64,000 nt of DNA from Amphibalanus amphitrite (GCF_019059575.1 NW_024882745.1:1-64000); one strand, 5' to 3'. Positions 21,700 through 34,287 are shown, numbered from the stretch's first letter. Notes: generated by a model from the sequence alone, not told the origin. A program made the numbers and translations.

Positions 21700-21940
21700 C
21701 TTATGTGGTTCCAGCAAGACGGTGCGCCTCCTCACATCGCAAAAACAACACTCAAGTGAATCGAAAGCCACTTCGGTGACCGGCTGATATCCCGCGGTGC
21801 CAGTCGGAACTGGCCTACCTGCTCATCCGACCTGACCCCTATGGATGTTTTACTGTGGGGTCATCTCAAGGGCCAGGTCTACAATGAAGGTCCAGAAAGC
21901 CTCTGAACTGAAGAGAGCGATCAGTAAGGCTGTGTGAGCC
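21700..21940 (+). pseudogene. mariner/Tc1 transposase C-terminal remnant
   Basis: Plus strand from 21706: Trp-Phe-Gln-Gln-Asp-Gly-Ala-Pro-Pro-His, the block around the second catalytic Asp in mariner-type DDE transposases. Then Asp-Leu-Thr-Pro-Met-Asp, followed by Leu-Trp-Gly-His-Leu-Lys, matching the block that carries the third catalytic acid. In-frame TGA codons at about 21759 and 21904 break it. The upstream part continues on the other side of the hAT insertion (about 20700-20737). Not functional. Confidence 0.85.
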
Positions 21941-22279
21941 ATACAAGCGGGCTATCGTGTCAGCAGCCAGGCTGGTCGCTCTGTGCCTGTCTCGTGAAGG
22001 TGGTCACTTCGAACATCTGCTGTGATAGACTGAAAACGAGAGAAAGCATATGAGAGTGATGCCATCATGAATTTCCACGAAATGTACTCTTGTTTGGTAT
22101 CATTCCCAGTCACATGCATGCAATGATACATGTTTTATACGAGTTTAAAATGTTTCCATCCTTTTTGGTCCACCCTGTATCTTTTCCAAGCGGGTTGCTG
22201 ACAAACCGAGCGGCGAGGGAGCGAGGTTTTTCTGTAACACGCGAGGAAAGATATCCGATCTTCCACAAGTGAGCCATGA

Positions 22280-23450
22280 ATAGTCCTATGCCTTTCTAGG
22301 TGGGGGTTTATTCTTGATTAATTAAAATACTATTTTCAAATGTATTCAACTCTGAGAAAAAGATTTAGAGTATTTTGTTGTTAATTAAAGTAGGTACTCG
22401 GCTTTTCCCGACAGTTTCGTGACTATATGTATTCTTGTCACTTCTTCAGCGGCATACAAGTGATATAAACATTTGTTTTTAATTGATAAGTTTCATATAC
22501 AAACAACTATAAAAAATGTCTCGGTCATTGACCTATCATCGCTTGAATGCTCGATTTTTGGCTGTGAACCCTCGAGATTTCATCTTTGCATCTCAGAGGG
22601 ATGCAAAGATAACAAATCCTTATCTTTGCATCTCATTGAAGTGCGAGATAGGAATATTCCTGCACTCTAGACCCTATAAATGTCGATTAAATAAACATAT
22701 GTGGAATACTTTTTCCCGGTTGGATTTATATCATCATATGTAGAAGGCAACAATATGATGATAAGCGCTACAATAACACGGAATACACGCACAGTAAAGC
22801 AGTTTCCTGAGTCACTGCCGTCTGCCACATGTAACACTCTTGAATAAAGTTCAATGCAAATACAAAATTATAAGTGGAGTTTAGTGCGGAATTTAGTTAT
22901 AGTGGAGTTTAGTTATAGTTATAGTTAAGTTGTAGTGGAGTTTGATGTGGTGGTCGTTATGTTTATTAGTTGTTTTAAATATTGATTGCATTTTATTATG
23001 ACATCGCACATTTTTGATTTTACTATCATCACGCGTGGGGACGTTTATGGCAGATTGTGAAAAATTGGCTTACATTATCCAATTAAATTATCTATAATAT
23101 TTTCTCATAATTCTAAAAATTCAAATGCGCTGCTTAATATTTTGATAGCTTATCTTAGGACTTTTTATCTGAAATTTATCAATAGCTGGTATAATTACGA
23201 CTGCCACAAGTCAATCAGTAGTTGCCATGGTTTGCTATATTTCCAAAGCACCCATCGCATCGTAAAATGTTTGAGCATCAATGGGAAGGAAGTGAGAAGC
23301 ATATGATCCGGATCAGCCCAACTCTTCTGTCATTCCCCTCCCGTCAAACATGGCTCTGTACCGGTACAAGCCATTGCGGAATGCGACTGTCGCCACTGCC
23401 AATGGATAGAATGACTACCTCTCAGCTATGACACGGATGAAGCTATGACA
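22280..23450. other. AT-rich sequence, no gene recognised
   Basis: Short local repeats only: GGATGCAAAGATAA-like words near 22590-22630 and a run of TTTAGTTATAGTGGAG-type repeats at 22875-22945. Confidence 0.5.
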
Positions 23451-23460
23451 TATCTAATCC

Positions 23461-23691
23461 ATGGCTATGGATGATCTTCTCCAAGCCTCAGTTACACCGC
23501 CGCCCGCCCAGGCCGTTCCCGTCGCCCACCCTGTGGTCCCACCAGGCGCGCCCGCGTCGCCGCCGGCACCAGCTGCCAAAGGGGAGACGACAGACAGAGA
23601 GAACGCGCAAATGAGACAATCTGAGATTCTTCAGACGAGAAACGACGAAAACTCGCGTGGCAGCAAACACGCAGCCACTTTTACTAATTAA
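23461..23691 (+). CDS. weak candidate: Pro/Ala-rich 76-codon frame
   Basis: Starts Met-Ala-Met-Asp-Asp-Leu-Leu and is Pro/Ala/Val-rich to residue ~45, then polar. The overlapping minus frame is equally open. There is a higher-GC context and a nearby TGACGTCAT, but no recognised domain or clear splice donor. It could be a transposon gag-like start or chance. Confidence 0.15.
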   Translation: MAMDDLLQASVTPPPAQAVPVAHPVVPPGAPASPPAPAAKGETTDRENAQMRQSEILQTRNDENSRGSKHAATFTN

Positions 23692-23859
23692 GAGTGGCAA
23701 TCAGAGGCTGGGCGGGCAAAAATCCGTGTCGGGAGGAGCGGCCGGAGGAATTAGCGCGCGCGCCGCCGTGATTTCCGACTGCCAGCCGTGGCGCCGGTTT
23801 AAACCGTTTAAACCACCGCCCAAGGCTATAGAACTCCAGGTAAGGACACCAGCCGTTTG

Positions 23860-23935
23860 ACCTTGAACGCCGCCGGCCGGCCGATGACGTCATTGGAGGC
23901 AAGCCGGCTCGGCGGACACACAGGGCGAATGCATA
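23860..23935. promoter_or_regulatory. CRE-like site in a GC-rich patch
   Basis: GATGACGTCATTGG (about 23882-23895) contains the palindrome TGACGTCA, consensus for CREB/ATF-type bZIP factors, preceded by GCCGGCCGGCC. There is a raised CpG content from 23690 to 23960. Promoter function is inference. Confidence 0.3.
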
Positions 23936-23999
23936 ACGGAGGGGCGTTGGAACGTTGCGGGAGCCAGGGAGATATTTTAAAGTGGTTGCATACCACCAT

Positions 24000-26900
24000 T
24001 GTTTGTTGATTGATCTACAGACTGCATCCTTTTAAACCTCGATGCATCCTAGGCCTGGATGGTGCGCACATTCGTGGAACGATCACCCCGTCCGACGTCC
24101 GTGGTCGAAGCTGTCATAGTATTTAAGACACTAAGACGGGTGTAATAACGGCGATCCGATCCCATCTCTGGCGAATCTAGAGGGGTCGTAAGGACCCAGG
24201 CCGAATCTGACCGTCTATTTTTAGGGAAACGGGGTGGATGAATTGACAACCGATGGCTTAAGAGATGATGAGAACTGAGAAGGGATCCCGTCGTCGATTG
24301 TTGTTTGACAGACAACACATGTTGTACTGGGCGTATGACCATCAGAGGTAATGCTTGAACGTAGGCAAGCATAATTGGTCTGTCATATTGTTTAGGAATA
24401 TAAAATGGTAATGGAGGTCATTGAGGATATGATCTCTACATTACGGGAATTCACTAATTACTACGGCCCATAGGGGCACCGCCGGAGCTGTTGTTTTGCC
24501 ATCGGTCCCAGACAACTCCAGGGAGCTGCAGTGCCCGGCGGCCAAAGCGGCCACCTCGTCGACTCGCAGGTCCTCTGGGATTCCGTGATGCTTTAGTGCT
24601 TCACCCACAGAAGCACGGGCATAGCAGTAGGATGTGGGGCTAGGTGTCTGTCCACCTCTTCATTGAAAGAACGTGTACAGCGCCTGGTCCCGCCAAAGCT
24701 CGGTATCGACCGTGCTTATTCACAACTCATGGCGGATTCAGGAAGCGGTATTGGACACTGCGGGGGCTTACCCCAAAAAGGTTTCTCGGAATTAATTTTA
24801 AAAACTCGGATTTCGATTCCTTGCGCACTGCTGTGCGGTGTGATTAACCAACATTTCCTAAGAAAAGTTGTGAAGTTTTCATTTATTCTCGAAAATCGAT
24901 TTCGGGCGCTGCCCTGGTTGTTGGGGAAGACATTTGCCCCAAATGCCTTCCCCTGGATCCGCCAGTGGCCGTTGCCCCACTCCGAGCTTGACTAAAGACG
25001 TCTTCAAACCTCACCAGAAACCGATGGTAAGGTGAATTTAAATCCAATAACTCATCTCTGTCTGCCCGCCTAAATATACTACACATGGTTCAGCACCCGG
25101 CCCTGTCGGAGCTATGAGCCGATCGTGATATTTTCGGCTTTCCCCATCCCAAGCTCGATTAGAAACGTTCTCCTTCCCCACCCGATTGCTGATGTCAATT
25201 CAAATTCCATGCCTCATCTCTGTCTGCCCGACCATAACCCATTCATTGCACACCGAGAAGTATCCTAGCGCGCTGAGCAGTTGCCTCCAGCCGCGTCATC
25301 GCGAGGCCCCGCGCGGCCCATAAATGAATACATTGCGCGAATAGCCGTGTCGCCCCCCTGCCACCGCCTGTACAGAAGGACGGAGCGCCCATCCATCATC
25401 TCTGAACCGGAAACAGACGCCGTCAGAGATACTCAGAGCACATGTCGTTCTGACGCACTTTGACAAAAATGACTTAACCGCAGCTGGAAAATAAGACATG
25501 GATTCGACAAAATCATGATGTTCATCGGTGTTCTGCATTGAATTGGTTAGTTGTAGGCATACAATGTACATATTAAAAGACGTGAATTTTTCCTTATCAT
25601 CAATACCTACAATTCTTAAGTGCGATATCACAGCCCAATCAAAAAAGAATCCATAAGCTGACTGAGAATTTAGCTTACGTATGAGCATCAACCAGAAATC
25701 CAATTCTGATGAAGGTAAAGATCATGAAACTGTGAATTTAGAATCGCTAAGCGGCTTACGAGCAATATGACAGTAAAAAATAAAAAATAAAGGGGCGCCT
25801 GTAAGCATTTTAGCCATCTGCAATTGGCATACAACCGAACATAGGTGCATCCGAACACTACAATGTGCTTAAAAAATAACGAGTGTAAGGTCCACACAGA
25901 AAGGTGCGCCTACAAATGTTGAAGAGGAATGTGTGTTTGCAGCGCGCTAGACGCTTCCTGTGCAACATGAAAATGCTTGTTTCAGGAAGGGCTAAGCAAA
26001 ACATGTTATGTTACTTTGGCTAGACTTGCGCTGCTTTATATATGTAAAGGCTGATATTTCAAACAAACATTCTTGACATACGTATGATTGCGGTAATTTC
26101 TTTAATTAACAAATAATAAAGCTAATGGAAATCATTGTGAAGGATTAAAAAGAAAGACGCAACATAACGCTTTTGTGCTTCTTGCTATTAGCTGTTTTCT
26201 GCTAATTGTCCGATCTGCGAATATCTTTCACCAAACGCACGTAAGACCCAAATGCTGAACGGTAAGCGGCGTCTAAAATAGATGCTCTGTGAGAAGCCCT
26301 TACTTTAAAACGTCATTTCTTGGCTCACAGGATTAGGTGTTGATGCTATTCTGGTAACCAAATCTAGTAATGGCCAAAGCGTTTTGAAAAAGGCTACTAT
26401 TTAGTTAAAAATGAGCTATCCATTCTTGTAGAGTGAGCAGCAGATGAAACTTTTAAACCGCATCATCCTATAAAGCTTTTAGGGAAGAATCTTTGAATTC
26501 GAAAACGGCAGATGACTTTTCACTAAACCACTGGAATACTGAAGGCAGGATGCTTTAAGTTTCTGGAATATTTGAAAGTAAATATTTCTTATTATTATTT
26601 TTTAGTCACTGACAGCGAATCATGCAGTGAAGCTCTGTTCGATTCAAGTGTTCTGACAAAACAGCAAGTATGAAGATGGTTTCTTGGGTGGATGGAGTGT
26701 CAACAAAGATCATTGGATAAACTCAGTCCCCTACTAAGCAAAAGCCAGCAAAAGCTGGCTGCCTATCATATTTCACCCGGATTAACCAACTGGATTCGCA
26801 TACTAGTTTCAGCTCATCGGCTCACATCCTGTGAAGCACCTCCATGAAGCTCACATCACCAGGCAAGTCAGTTCAAAAGAGGGTCCACGATACAATTTCG
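24000..26900. other. mixed unique sequence, no gene supported
   Basis: 24960-25085 and 25100-25270 share the order CCCCACTCCGAGCTTGACT/CCCCATCCCAAGCTCGATT ... CATCTCTGTCTGCCCG, so an old local duplication is likely. 25460-26900 is AT-rich with no protein-like frame. Confidence 0.45.
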
Positions 26901-26974
26901 AAGGGATATAAGTTGACCTCAAAAGACTGTAAGATAGGGCGCCCCAAATAATCCACTCCCTCTGGCCGAACTCA

Positions 26975-27240
26975 CCAGCGCCTCTGAAGTCTCGCGCCGC
27001 CGCTCTCTGCTACAGACTCGGAGATGTGGAGGCTGCGCTCCCCACCACTGCCCTCGGCCGACACTACAGTGCGAGTGACCAGCCGAAGCATTGTCGCGCC
27101 CCGACCGGACCGCCCCTGGGGGCACGGTCCCCGGGTGGGGCCGTCTCAAGTCGCCGCGGCCGGCGCCGGGCCCCGAGGGTCAGAGGTCAACCCGCCCGGG
27201 GCGAAACGGGGCACAGGTGTGTGCTGACGGGGATGATTTG
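26975..27240 (-). promoter_or_regulatory. CpG-rich patch with possible minus-strand donor
   Basis: Minus strand AGGCGCTG is followed by GTGAGT at 26975-26970. Upstream sequence to 27240 is very CpG-rich with overlapping open frames on both strands but no recognisable protein. It may be an alternative leader exon of the transcript proposed to start near 27900. Confidence 0.25.
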
Positions 27241-27784
27241 CTAGTGAGAGGATGTGGGGATAATCAAAAGCGCAGAGATAAGAGTGGGGTATGCCAAGAC
27301 CCAGTAAGTCGAAGGACTGTAATATGGGATTCCCGAGAGAGTATCAAAGAGCTGAGTCCGTGATTATATATCACTACCACGATAGATAGGAAGTCGTAGA
27401 TAGGACTGACGCACGATGCAAGCGATGAACTCAGACCGTTCACGACCGCCGCTGTCCCCAGACAGACACAACAGCCACGCGAAGACACCACTTGTCGACT
27501 ACTGGCAGCGACTCCCCTCAAAATCACAGTGGAACTTCTCTAATCCGAGTTTGCTGAAGTCCATAGGAAACGGGTCGTAGTCAATAATGGCGTCCAAAGT
27601 TTCAAAATTTTGGCCTGAGTTAAATGAACAAAGTTGGCAACAAACTTCCTCCGTCAACTTTGGGCACGGGCGCAACTTCGGAGAGAAAAGTTTGGTCGAT
27701 AAAATTTTTCTATTGCTCCAACTTTTCATTGCGAAACTTTGTTATAGAACTAGTTAAAAAGCGGGACGGGCCCGGAGCGTACTT

Positions 27785-27990
27785 ACCGCTGGTGACACGG
27801 AGCTGTGGGACGACTCTGCCGCGCCGCGCCGGAGCCCACGGTGCAGCACCGGTGGCAATGTTTCCCGCTCTCCGGCCCAAGTGATATTGATTCCAACTGG
27901 GCCACGCGCTCGGCGTGCGCGCAAAAATCCCAGTCAGCGCGCTAATTGGCGGACGGCCTGGCGGCCGACGAGGCTCCGCCCCCACCTGGC
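27785..27990 (-). promoter_or_regulatory. CpG-island promoter and leader exon, minus strand
   Basis: On the minus strand, in transcriptional order: GGGGGCGGAGCC (GC box, ~27985-27972), GCCAAT (CCAAT box, ~27950), ATTTTTGCGCGCA (E2F-type, ~27931-27918), then a ~100-base GC-rich exon without ATG ending ACCAGCG|GTAAGT (donor 27784-27779). Factor order and donor strength support a real promoter and non-coding first exon. The downstream gene is unknown; the gene with exons 14460-14598 and 5182-5483 is on the same strand. Confidence 0.45.
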
Positions 27991-28599
27991 GCGGCGGGAC
28001 CCGCCCCCGCCCGCCGGCGGCCGGTCCGCCCCCGCCAGCGCCGGCGGCCGCCGCCGCCCGACCCCGCCGCACCGCTCCTGTTCCCCTATCCAGCGGGACC
28101 CGCCTGCCCGTGCACTGAGCCCCTCTGACTGAGCAGCACACACCTCCAACAGCAGTCGTCGACCAGAAGACAACTTTTAATAGTTCTGTAAAATTTATTC
28201 CCCAAGTTGCATGCAGCTTCTTCTTAGTTCCACTACTCGAGCAACTAACTTTTCACCACGGGCGAAGTATAACTATTACCTTCACTGCGGAATAGGACCC
28301 AGTTCAGCGACAAAGTTTTCAAAATTAGGGTTTAGTGTGGCAGCAGGCGTGGACAATGTGACGTTGCTGAATGGTCTATAGTTTGAATGATTGTTGATTG
28401 TCGTATGTCAGTGCATCGTCATCCGCAGAAATGAGAGGATGCACAAAGCACCATAAGGGGAGCACGAAGAAGGATAATGAATAGGCAGTGAAGAAATGGA
28501 AAAACAAGATCTAGTTTCTGTAGAAGCTCAAGCCTTTGCGAAGAAACCTTTGCTCTCTGGTAAAAACGCTAAGCATTGAATAAATCCCAAGGAGAAATG

Positions 28600-28885
28600 C
28601 TTGCAGCTTCACCAAAATCCATCAGAGGCAATGTTTTAGCTCCTTAGCACACCTCATCACCTCTTGTAACAGTTGCTGAGTCTGAGGCACCGGAACTGTA
28701 ATATCGATGACCTTTTTCAAGTCACCAGTCAGGTACGCATCCATGATGTTTGATTTGCCAAACAGAGTCATGCCTCACAGCCCACTTTTTCCTGGACAAA
28801 GTCAAGGAAGTGGTGAAAATCTGGATATTGCCTTGATAATAAGCCAAACACAGTGAATGTAAAACGTTCTCCGGTGGTCAAGCTG
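28600..28885 (-). pseudogene. weak decayed coding segment
   Basis: Minus strand near 28855-28770 reads like protein (Tyr-Pro-Asp-Phe-His-His-Phe-Leu-Asp-Phe-Val) up to a TGA. It resumes in another frame (Asn-Ile-Met-Asp-Ala-Tyr-Leu-Thr-Gly-Asp-Leu-Lys-Lys) for about 47 codons to 28634. Composition suggests old transposase or host coding sequence with a frameshift. I do not recognise the family. Confidence 0.3.
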
Positions 28886-29289
28886 CACTTGAATATTCAG
28901 TTTCTATTTCGTTTTAGTGCAGCCAGTCCCGTTTATTTTCGGTCACCCAAACGGTGTGCGCCAAGCGCCACAAATGCGGGGTTGTCTCAAGCAGTGGGTG
29001 CGGGTACTGTTTTTCTTCCTTAGTAAATTGTGCATAACATGACTGTATATTAGAATGCTCCGTTTTTCAACCGATTTGTCAACTTAGATAAACAAACTTT
29101 ACTTTTCAACTCGGCCATAGCCCATAACTAAGTAAATGCATTATAACTAAAGCAGATGCTGGTCAGTATTGCAAATCTTCATATCGCGCAGCGTACTTAT
29201 CTAAGTAAATAGGTACGCGTTGTAAAAAGACTTCCAATGCTGTTTGTACAGCATTGTAAGCATTGCAACCTTTTAGAACACATATCTAC
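28886..29289. other. no feature recognised
   Basis: AT-rich unique sequence up to the TTAA element at 29290. Confidence 0.5.
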
Positions 29290-29825
29290 TTAAAGGTAGT
29301 GTGCCACCTTTGAAAGATTTCCCATTTTATTTTTCCTAGGATAAGAAGCTTCTGTTTTTACCTAATATCGCAAAAAAATCAAAAATCGGCCTGGAATAGT
29401 GCCTTTTTCGCCTAAAAGTTTATCGGTTTTTAGATATGTATAACAACTGTAGTGGGCTCACCTGCAAACAGGTGTCGGCAACAATCGCGAATGCGGCGCA
29501 CATGTGACAATAAGCAAAGGTCATTATAGTGTTACGACCATACGACGTACGGGAATGAGTTATCAGCTGTCTAATCGTAGACAACACAATGTCGAGCCTT
29601 AAACTGTAAGCCTGTATTGGTATTGTTTCTTTTATTTGGCTGTCGAACATTATTTATGGTTTGAAATATGATTTTATGTAAAATAATTGATATGAAAAAA
29701 CCGTCTCATAAGTTATGACCCCATTTCACCACACGCAAGTGGCAGAAATGACAATGATCAGCTGACGCATTTTTCTTGGCCGAAGTCAGAGCGCGCAGCC
29801 CGACGCACCACCACCGCACCACAAA

Positions 29826-30006
29826 AGACGCGTTTACATAGGGTTTGTTGCAAGCTTATATCTCCGTCCGTGATGTTGCAAAAGATGCCAATGGTGCTTA
29901 ACGATTTACAAAATGATCCCCTCTAAATATTTGAAGACCACTGCAACGAAATTATCGCCAAATTAACGAGCTAGAGCCTCGTCAAATATGCTATGTAAAC
30001 CGGGTT
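29826..30006. mobile_element. 181-bp MITE insertion in copy C
   Basis: Copies A and B read CACCACAAAGTATGAG. Copy C has 181 extra bases there, with inverted CGTTTACATAG and CTATGTAAAC near the ends and AAA on both sides (a possible 3-bp duplication). Confidence 0.75.
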
Positions 30007-30022
30007 AAAGTATGAGCAGAAG

Positions 30023-30244
30023 CCGCGCCCAAAGCCAGGGCCCCGGTAACGTGAGGTAGCCGAGTCGGGGCAGCGTGCGCTGACCCAAGCCGGGGCCGCA
30101 GCTTTGGGCGCGGTCTACCGCATCCCCGCGGGCAGCCCCGGGCTATCACATGACACCGGGAGGACGCGCGGCTCCGGCTTGGGTCAGCGCATGCTGCCCT
30201 GACTCGGCTACCTCACGTTACCGGGGCCCTGGCTTTGGGCGCGG
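30023..30244. repeat. GC-rich hairpin (copy C)
   Basis: Same 75-bp-arm inverted repeat as 10322-10543, with a few substitutions in the right arm (GGCTCCGG, GCATGCTGCCCTG). Confidence 0.85.
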
Positions 30245-31386
30245 TCTACCGCACCACCTAACAGGCGTGTTCGAAACCGCAGGAGCTGATGATGAACGGT
30301 TTTATCGAAACTTGATTGGATGAGCATATCGGTAATAGCGATTTCAGTGTGTGCATTTATTGTTCATAGTGGCCGTTTTCACGACGGAATAGCAGGCATC
30401 TATTTAATCCCCATTTGATCCTTTGGTTCCTCAGGAATTTTAGTAGTTCTTTTTAGTAGGTTCCCCAGCTTTCGAATGAATGGTGCGTTAGTTTGCTATT
30501 TTTCTATTAAATATCACATCGATTTACTTTATCTAAGGATTTATCACTAATATCAACATAAAGCGTAAGCACAATTATAAAATTATGAAATTATTAAATA
30601 CTAGTACAATAGTTAAAAAAGATACTGAGTTGCCAGGCTACAAAGAATATATTCATTTATGGCGCACGACAGACATTTAGAAAGCAGCGCCCTGTTTTAT
30701 TGCACGCTGCTAGCCGCTTCCATTGGGTTTTGCAGGCCGACGTCATTGGTCATTACACGTATGATGTCACGCGACTTGTGGCCTGTCACGGCTCTTTAAT
30801 GATCTCCACTAAATGAATGCAACAATGGCCTTTTAAGTTGATCTCTGTGGCCATCTGTCTATGGAGCGACCAATATGAAAGTTGGGTGAATTTACCGGGG
30901 TTACATGACTATGAGCAAGCAAATGTGTATCAGGAATGGATTTAGGTGGAGAATTGCGCTGGACCATGAGTGCTCGAACGCTCCCAATTCCACGCCGGTT
31001 TGGCTTTGGAGCCGAGACAGACGATGCGGGTCAAGGTCACCGCTGGGGTAACGGTGGATTGGCTGCGCCCGAGCACCCGTAACGCGGCACAATTCTCCAT
31101 CTATGGATTTTCCTATTCGCTCAGCATTGTGATAGGCGTTCGTAATAGCATTTACTCTGCTCATGTACCTATCCCCGGTTATTTAAAAGACTTTTTGTGG
31201 GGGAATATCACGGCTTTAGGTACTCGGTGGCCCTATTCACGACTTTCAAAGAATGCTCCGATAACTAAATACCGCACAGACCTACTGCATTAGTGAATCT
31301 GACAGAAGGTCTGTGGAATTACATCCCCCCTCACCACACCCCTAAAAACTCATCCAGTGTCCAAAACCACTTTTATCGACTCGCCA

Positions 31387-31388
<2 letters not shown>

Positions 31389-31417
<29 letters not shown>

Positions 31418-31430
31418 TACACACACAAAG
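31389..31430. repeat. poly-A followed by (CA)n
   Basis: About 19 A then roughly 12 CA/TA dinucleotides. A poly-A tract merging into CA may mark a retrocopy tail, but no body was identified. Confidence 0.8.
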
Positions 31431-31817
31431 CATGGGGCATGTCAGCTCTCAGTTCATTTATCATTGTCTTTACCATGGTTCAATTGCATTGCGCGATTTA
31501 AAGCACGTGAGTGCCTATATAGTATATATGTAGAAAATATTATCTACAGCAAAACATCCAAAATTACAAAGGCTACAATGCTTAAAAAGTAGGTTCATCA
31601 AGGAAGCCCATTTTTACTTGCGTTGTATTCCCAACCATGCGATTCCAACGCGGGCTATTCGCAACGTCTGTTAAGGCACGTTAACAACTGACAAGCCGCC
31701 ACCGCTGCCACTTATTCATAGATGGTTGATATCGCAGCTTGGGCGTCAGCAGCGCGGCCCACAACGCGTCGGCGCCAGCGCACGCAGCTGTTGGCACTCG
31801 GCAGCCGGTGTTGCGAC

Positions 31818-32530
31818 TTAACGGCCGGCCGGCCCCATGAAGGAGAAGCTCTTGGTGAAGCTTTGTGATCGCCTCATAGCCGCCTTGGATGTCATCTTTC
31901 TTGGCAGATCCATCCGTTCAGATGGTACGGTGCAGTCTGGATAAAGGACGAAGTCCAACGCCGCTAACCCCGCGACCGCCACCCCACAACGTGGCCGCAG
32001 ACCGAACGGGCGTGAGGGCCGTAAGGGCCACCCCGCCATCCGGTAGGTGGCTGAGCAGCCGGGCGCAGCGGCGCCTGGGCGGCGGCCGCGCTGAGATGAA
32101 GTCCCAAACCGCCATGTCGCCATCACCGCCATCACCATTGCTGCAGCTGTTCCCAACCGCCTCAATCGCCGCCGTTTTGCCAGCAGTCGCGCCGCGGAAT
32201 GGCAGAAGCTCCAGAGTAGCCTCCAGCGCCCCTCTCCGCACGTGTGCAGGTGCACTGCGGCCGCCGGGTCCGACGTCCAGGCAGAACATGATATTTCCAT
32301 GCTGCTCCGACGGTGGGCTGGTCTTGTTTGGGCGTTCCTCCACTGTGACGTCGGTCACGCCTGCCCCGGCCAGGGCGCAGAGGCCGACGTGTCACCATCC
32401 GGTTGCAGTCCTCAGTCGGGTCGCAACGTGTACCTCTTCCGCAGCGTGGAGCGCGCTCCCGCTGGGCAGCGATACAGCCAAAAGTAGCATAGCATGCGGG
32501 CGGCCAGCGCTGCGCCGGACAGCGGACCCA
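31818..32530 (-). pseudogene. gene-like GC-rich segment with frame changes
   Basis: On the minus strand, protein-like stretches lie in different frames. The first starts Met-Thr-Asp-Val-Thr-Val-Glu-Glu at 32358 and remains plausible to about 32085. The second spans about 31960-31818 and includes Arg-Arg-Ser-Gln-Ser-Phe-Thr-Lys-Ser-Phe-Ser-Phe before a stop. Either introns or frameshifts separate them; no clean splice pair was found. It lies inside the TIR element 30371-38739, so a captured host-gene fragment is possible. Family unknown. Confidence 0.3.
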
Positions 32531-33308
32531 TGCCGGGGGTATGCCGGTCTCGGCCATTAGCGGGGTCGTCGGGGCCGAGGCTGTACATACAGCTGGTGAC
32601 CGCGTGAGCCGCCAATCGAAGCTCACGGCTTATAAGCTCGACGCGGGCATCACACGCCGTCCCGATGGGAGCTCCACGACGCCGCCGCGAACTCCAGCGC
32701 GGCTCGCAGCGCGAAGACCAGTACGGACGGCCGGGGCAAACGGCGTGCGGGAGTCGCAGGCGACGTTCTGCGGACAGAAAGGGTTGGGCATAAGCTGGTC
32801 GGCAGGACACTCTTGAGCCGAGCCTTTGATGTAATTACAGATGATCCAGAAGCATGCACAAAAATTCATGACACACTATTCTCATTTATGTATTTGCTAC
32901 ATATGATATGATATACCAGCTCATGATCAGTGACGCATTCTGGGCAATATGTTCTAAAGTGAAGTAACTGAAGTTACAGCTTAAAAGCTTTAAAAAACAG
33001 CTTAAAAAACACACACACACACATTCGATAGCTTATGAGAATAACATGCCTTGTGTGCTTAATGCAGGAAAATATTTTTTCACTTTTTTAGAAACAGCAA
33101 AAGAGTTGTCAACAAGCCATGTCAACTATCTAAACAATTTTTGTGGAAACTGCTCTAGCTAGCTTAAAGTTCCACAACGTTTCCGGAGCACCGTACCTAA
33201 ACTCAGTTCATGTTACAAGAAAAAACAGTAATAATGCCTCCTAATTTTGAATGAAATATAGGTATGAGTAATTTGATTTGGAAAGCAACAAATTTCCGCA
33301 CATCATTT

Positions 33309-34287
33309 TGTCGTACTGCGCTGTGGGTAGCGCGTGGCTGGACGGACGGTCTGTGACAATCTATTGATCTGTGGCTGATCTATTAGAGTGTCCGTCCGAG
33401 AGCCGTACGACGGCTGACAGAGCCTGGGGGTCGCGAACTGGTGTGGTAACCGTTACGCCCACCTGGGACGCCCGAGTCGGTACGGCACTTGCGGTGTCGT
33501 AACCGGATCGGCGGGAACCAGCAGAACGCTGTTGGACCGGCGGTGAAAGTCGGAACCGAGCACTCGCCCACCAGTGGGGCGTCTGGTCGAGCAGGTCTAC
33601 CCGCTAAGGCAGCCTGAGCACGAACCAGTGGCAGGGTCCGATCAATGACCGTGGTCCGACCAGGGTGTCAGCGCAATGGCCAGTCAGAGGCGTCTTTAAG
33701 GGCGCAGAAGCCCACCTCGGTCGACTGTGGCCAGTGCAACCTAGTCAGGTCGTTTGTGTGAATCTCCGTGTTCTTCCCTCGCCTCAGAGTAGCCGCTCTT
33801 CTCCAAATGCCCGAGCCGTTTTCTATGTGTATTTGTCTTGTAGCGAACAGCAGAGTCGAGAAACGAATTGACAATGTCGCCGAAAACCGCGGTCATATGC
33901 TGGCCGTCCCTAGTACTACCAATATGCCCGCAGGCGCGGCGAGAGACAAGCTCAACGTATGAGTCACCGTCCGGCTGCCGGGAGAGCCCCTACCGCGACC
34001 TTTGTCCACAGTCATGACGTCACGACAATGGGTTCGTAAACGTACGGGCAGCGGCCGCCTCAGGGGTGCCGCCGTGACCTTTGCACGATATGTTCTAAAG
34101 CGTATGGCACAGCGGTTACTAGGAAGGTTGAGGCCAGCGGCAGGCCGGTTTACAAATAACAAACAAACTTGACGCGCAATTGACAACAGGTAACAGATTG
34201 ATTAATAAAGCGGCGACAATATAAATGAAAATGACAATATGAAATGACAAATCGCATAGATGACAAATCGCATAGATGATCCCTACA
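33309..34287 (-). repeat. 3' LTR (minus-strand element)
   Basis: Minus-strand orientation starts TGTAGGGATCATC and ends CAGTACGACA, giving TG...CA boundaries. A direct repeat GACAAATCGCATAGAT lies just inside the outer edge. The short frames within it are duplicated in the other LTR and are not genes. Confidence 0.92.

Larger units (their letters stand above)
20260..22179. mobile_element. mariner-like element with ~325-bp TIRs
   Basis: TA target at both ends (20260-20261, 22178-22179) and inverted ends CAGGGTGGACCAAAAAGGAT / ATCCTTTTTGGTCCACCCTG. Inverse similarity extends about 325 bases inwards (20260-20590 against 21855-22179), so part of the transposase 3' region is mirrored at the left end, a sign of rearrangement. 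Interrupted by a hAT at 20738-21643. Non-autonomous. Confidence 0.85.
20236..22278. mobile_element. hairpin MITE interrupted by a mariner
   Basis: CATGGCTCCGAGTGGAAGAT at 20236 and, inverted, ATCTTCCACAAGTGAGCCATG ending at 22278. The mariner 20260-22179 sits inside the left arm. Removing it leaves about 125 bp whose arms pair for ~35 bases (GGATATCTTT/AAAGATATCC). This is the outermost layer of a three-level nest. Confidence 0.75.

Noticed and set aside
33383..33571. Short LTR frames repeated at 36708-36896 and others
   Set aside because: Present identically in both LTRs; LTRs of this type are non-coding.
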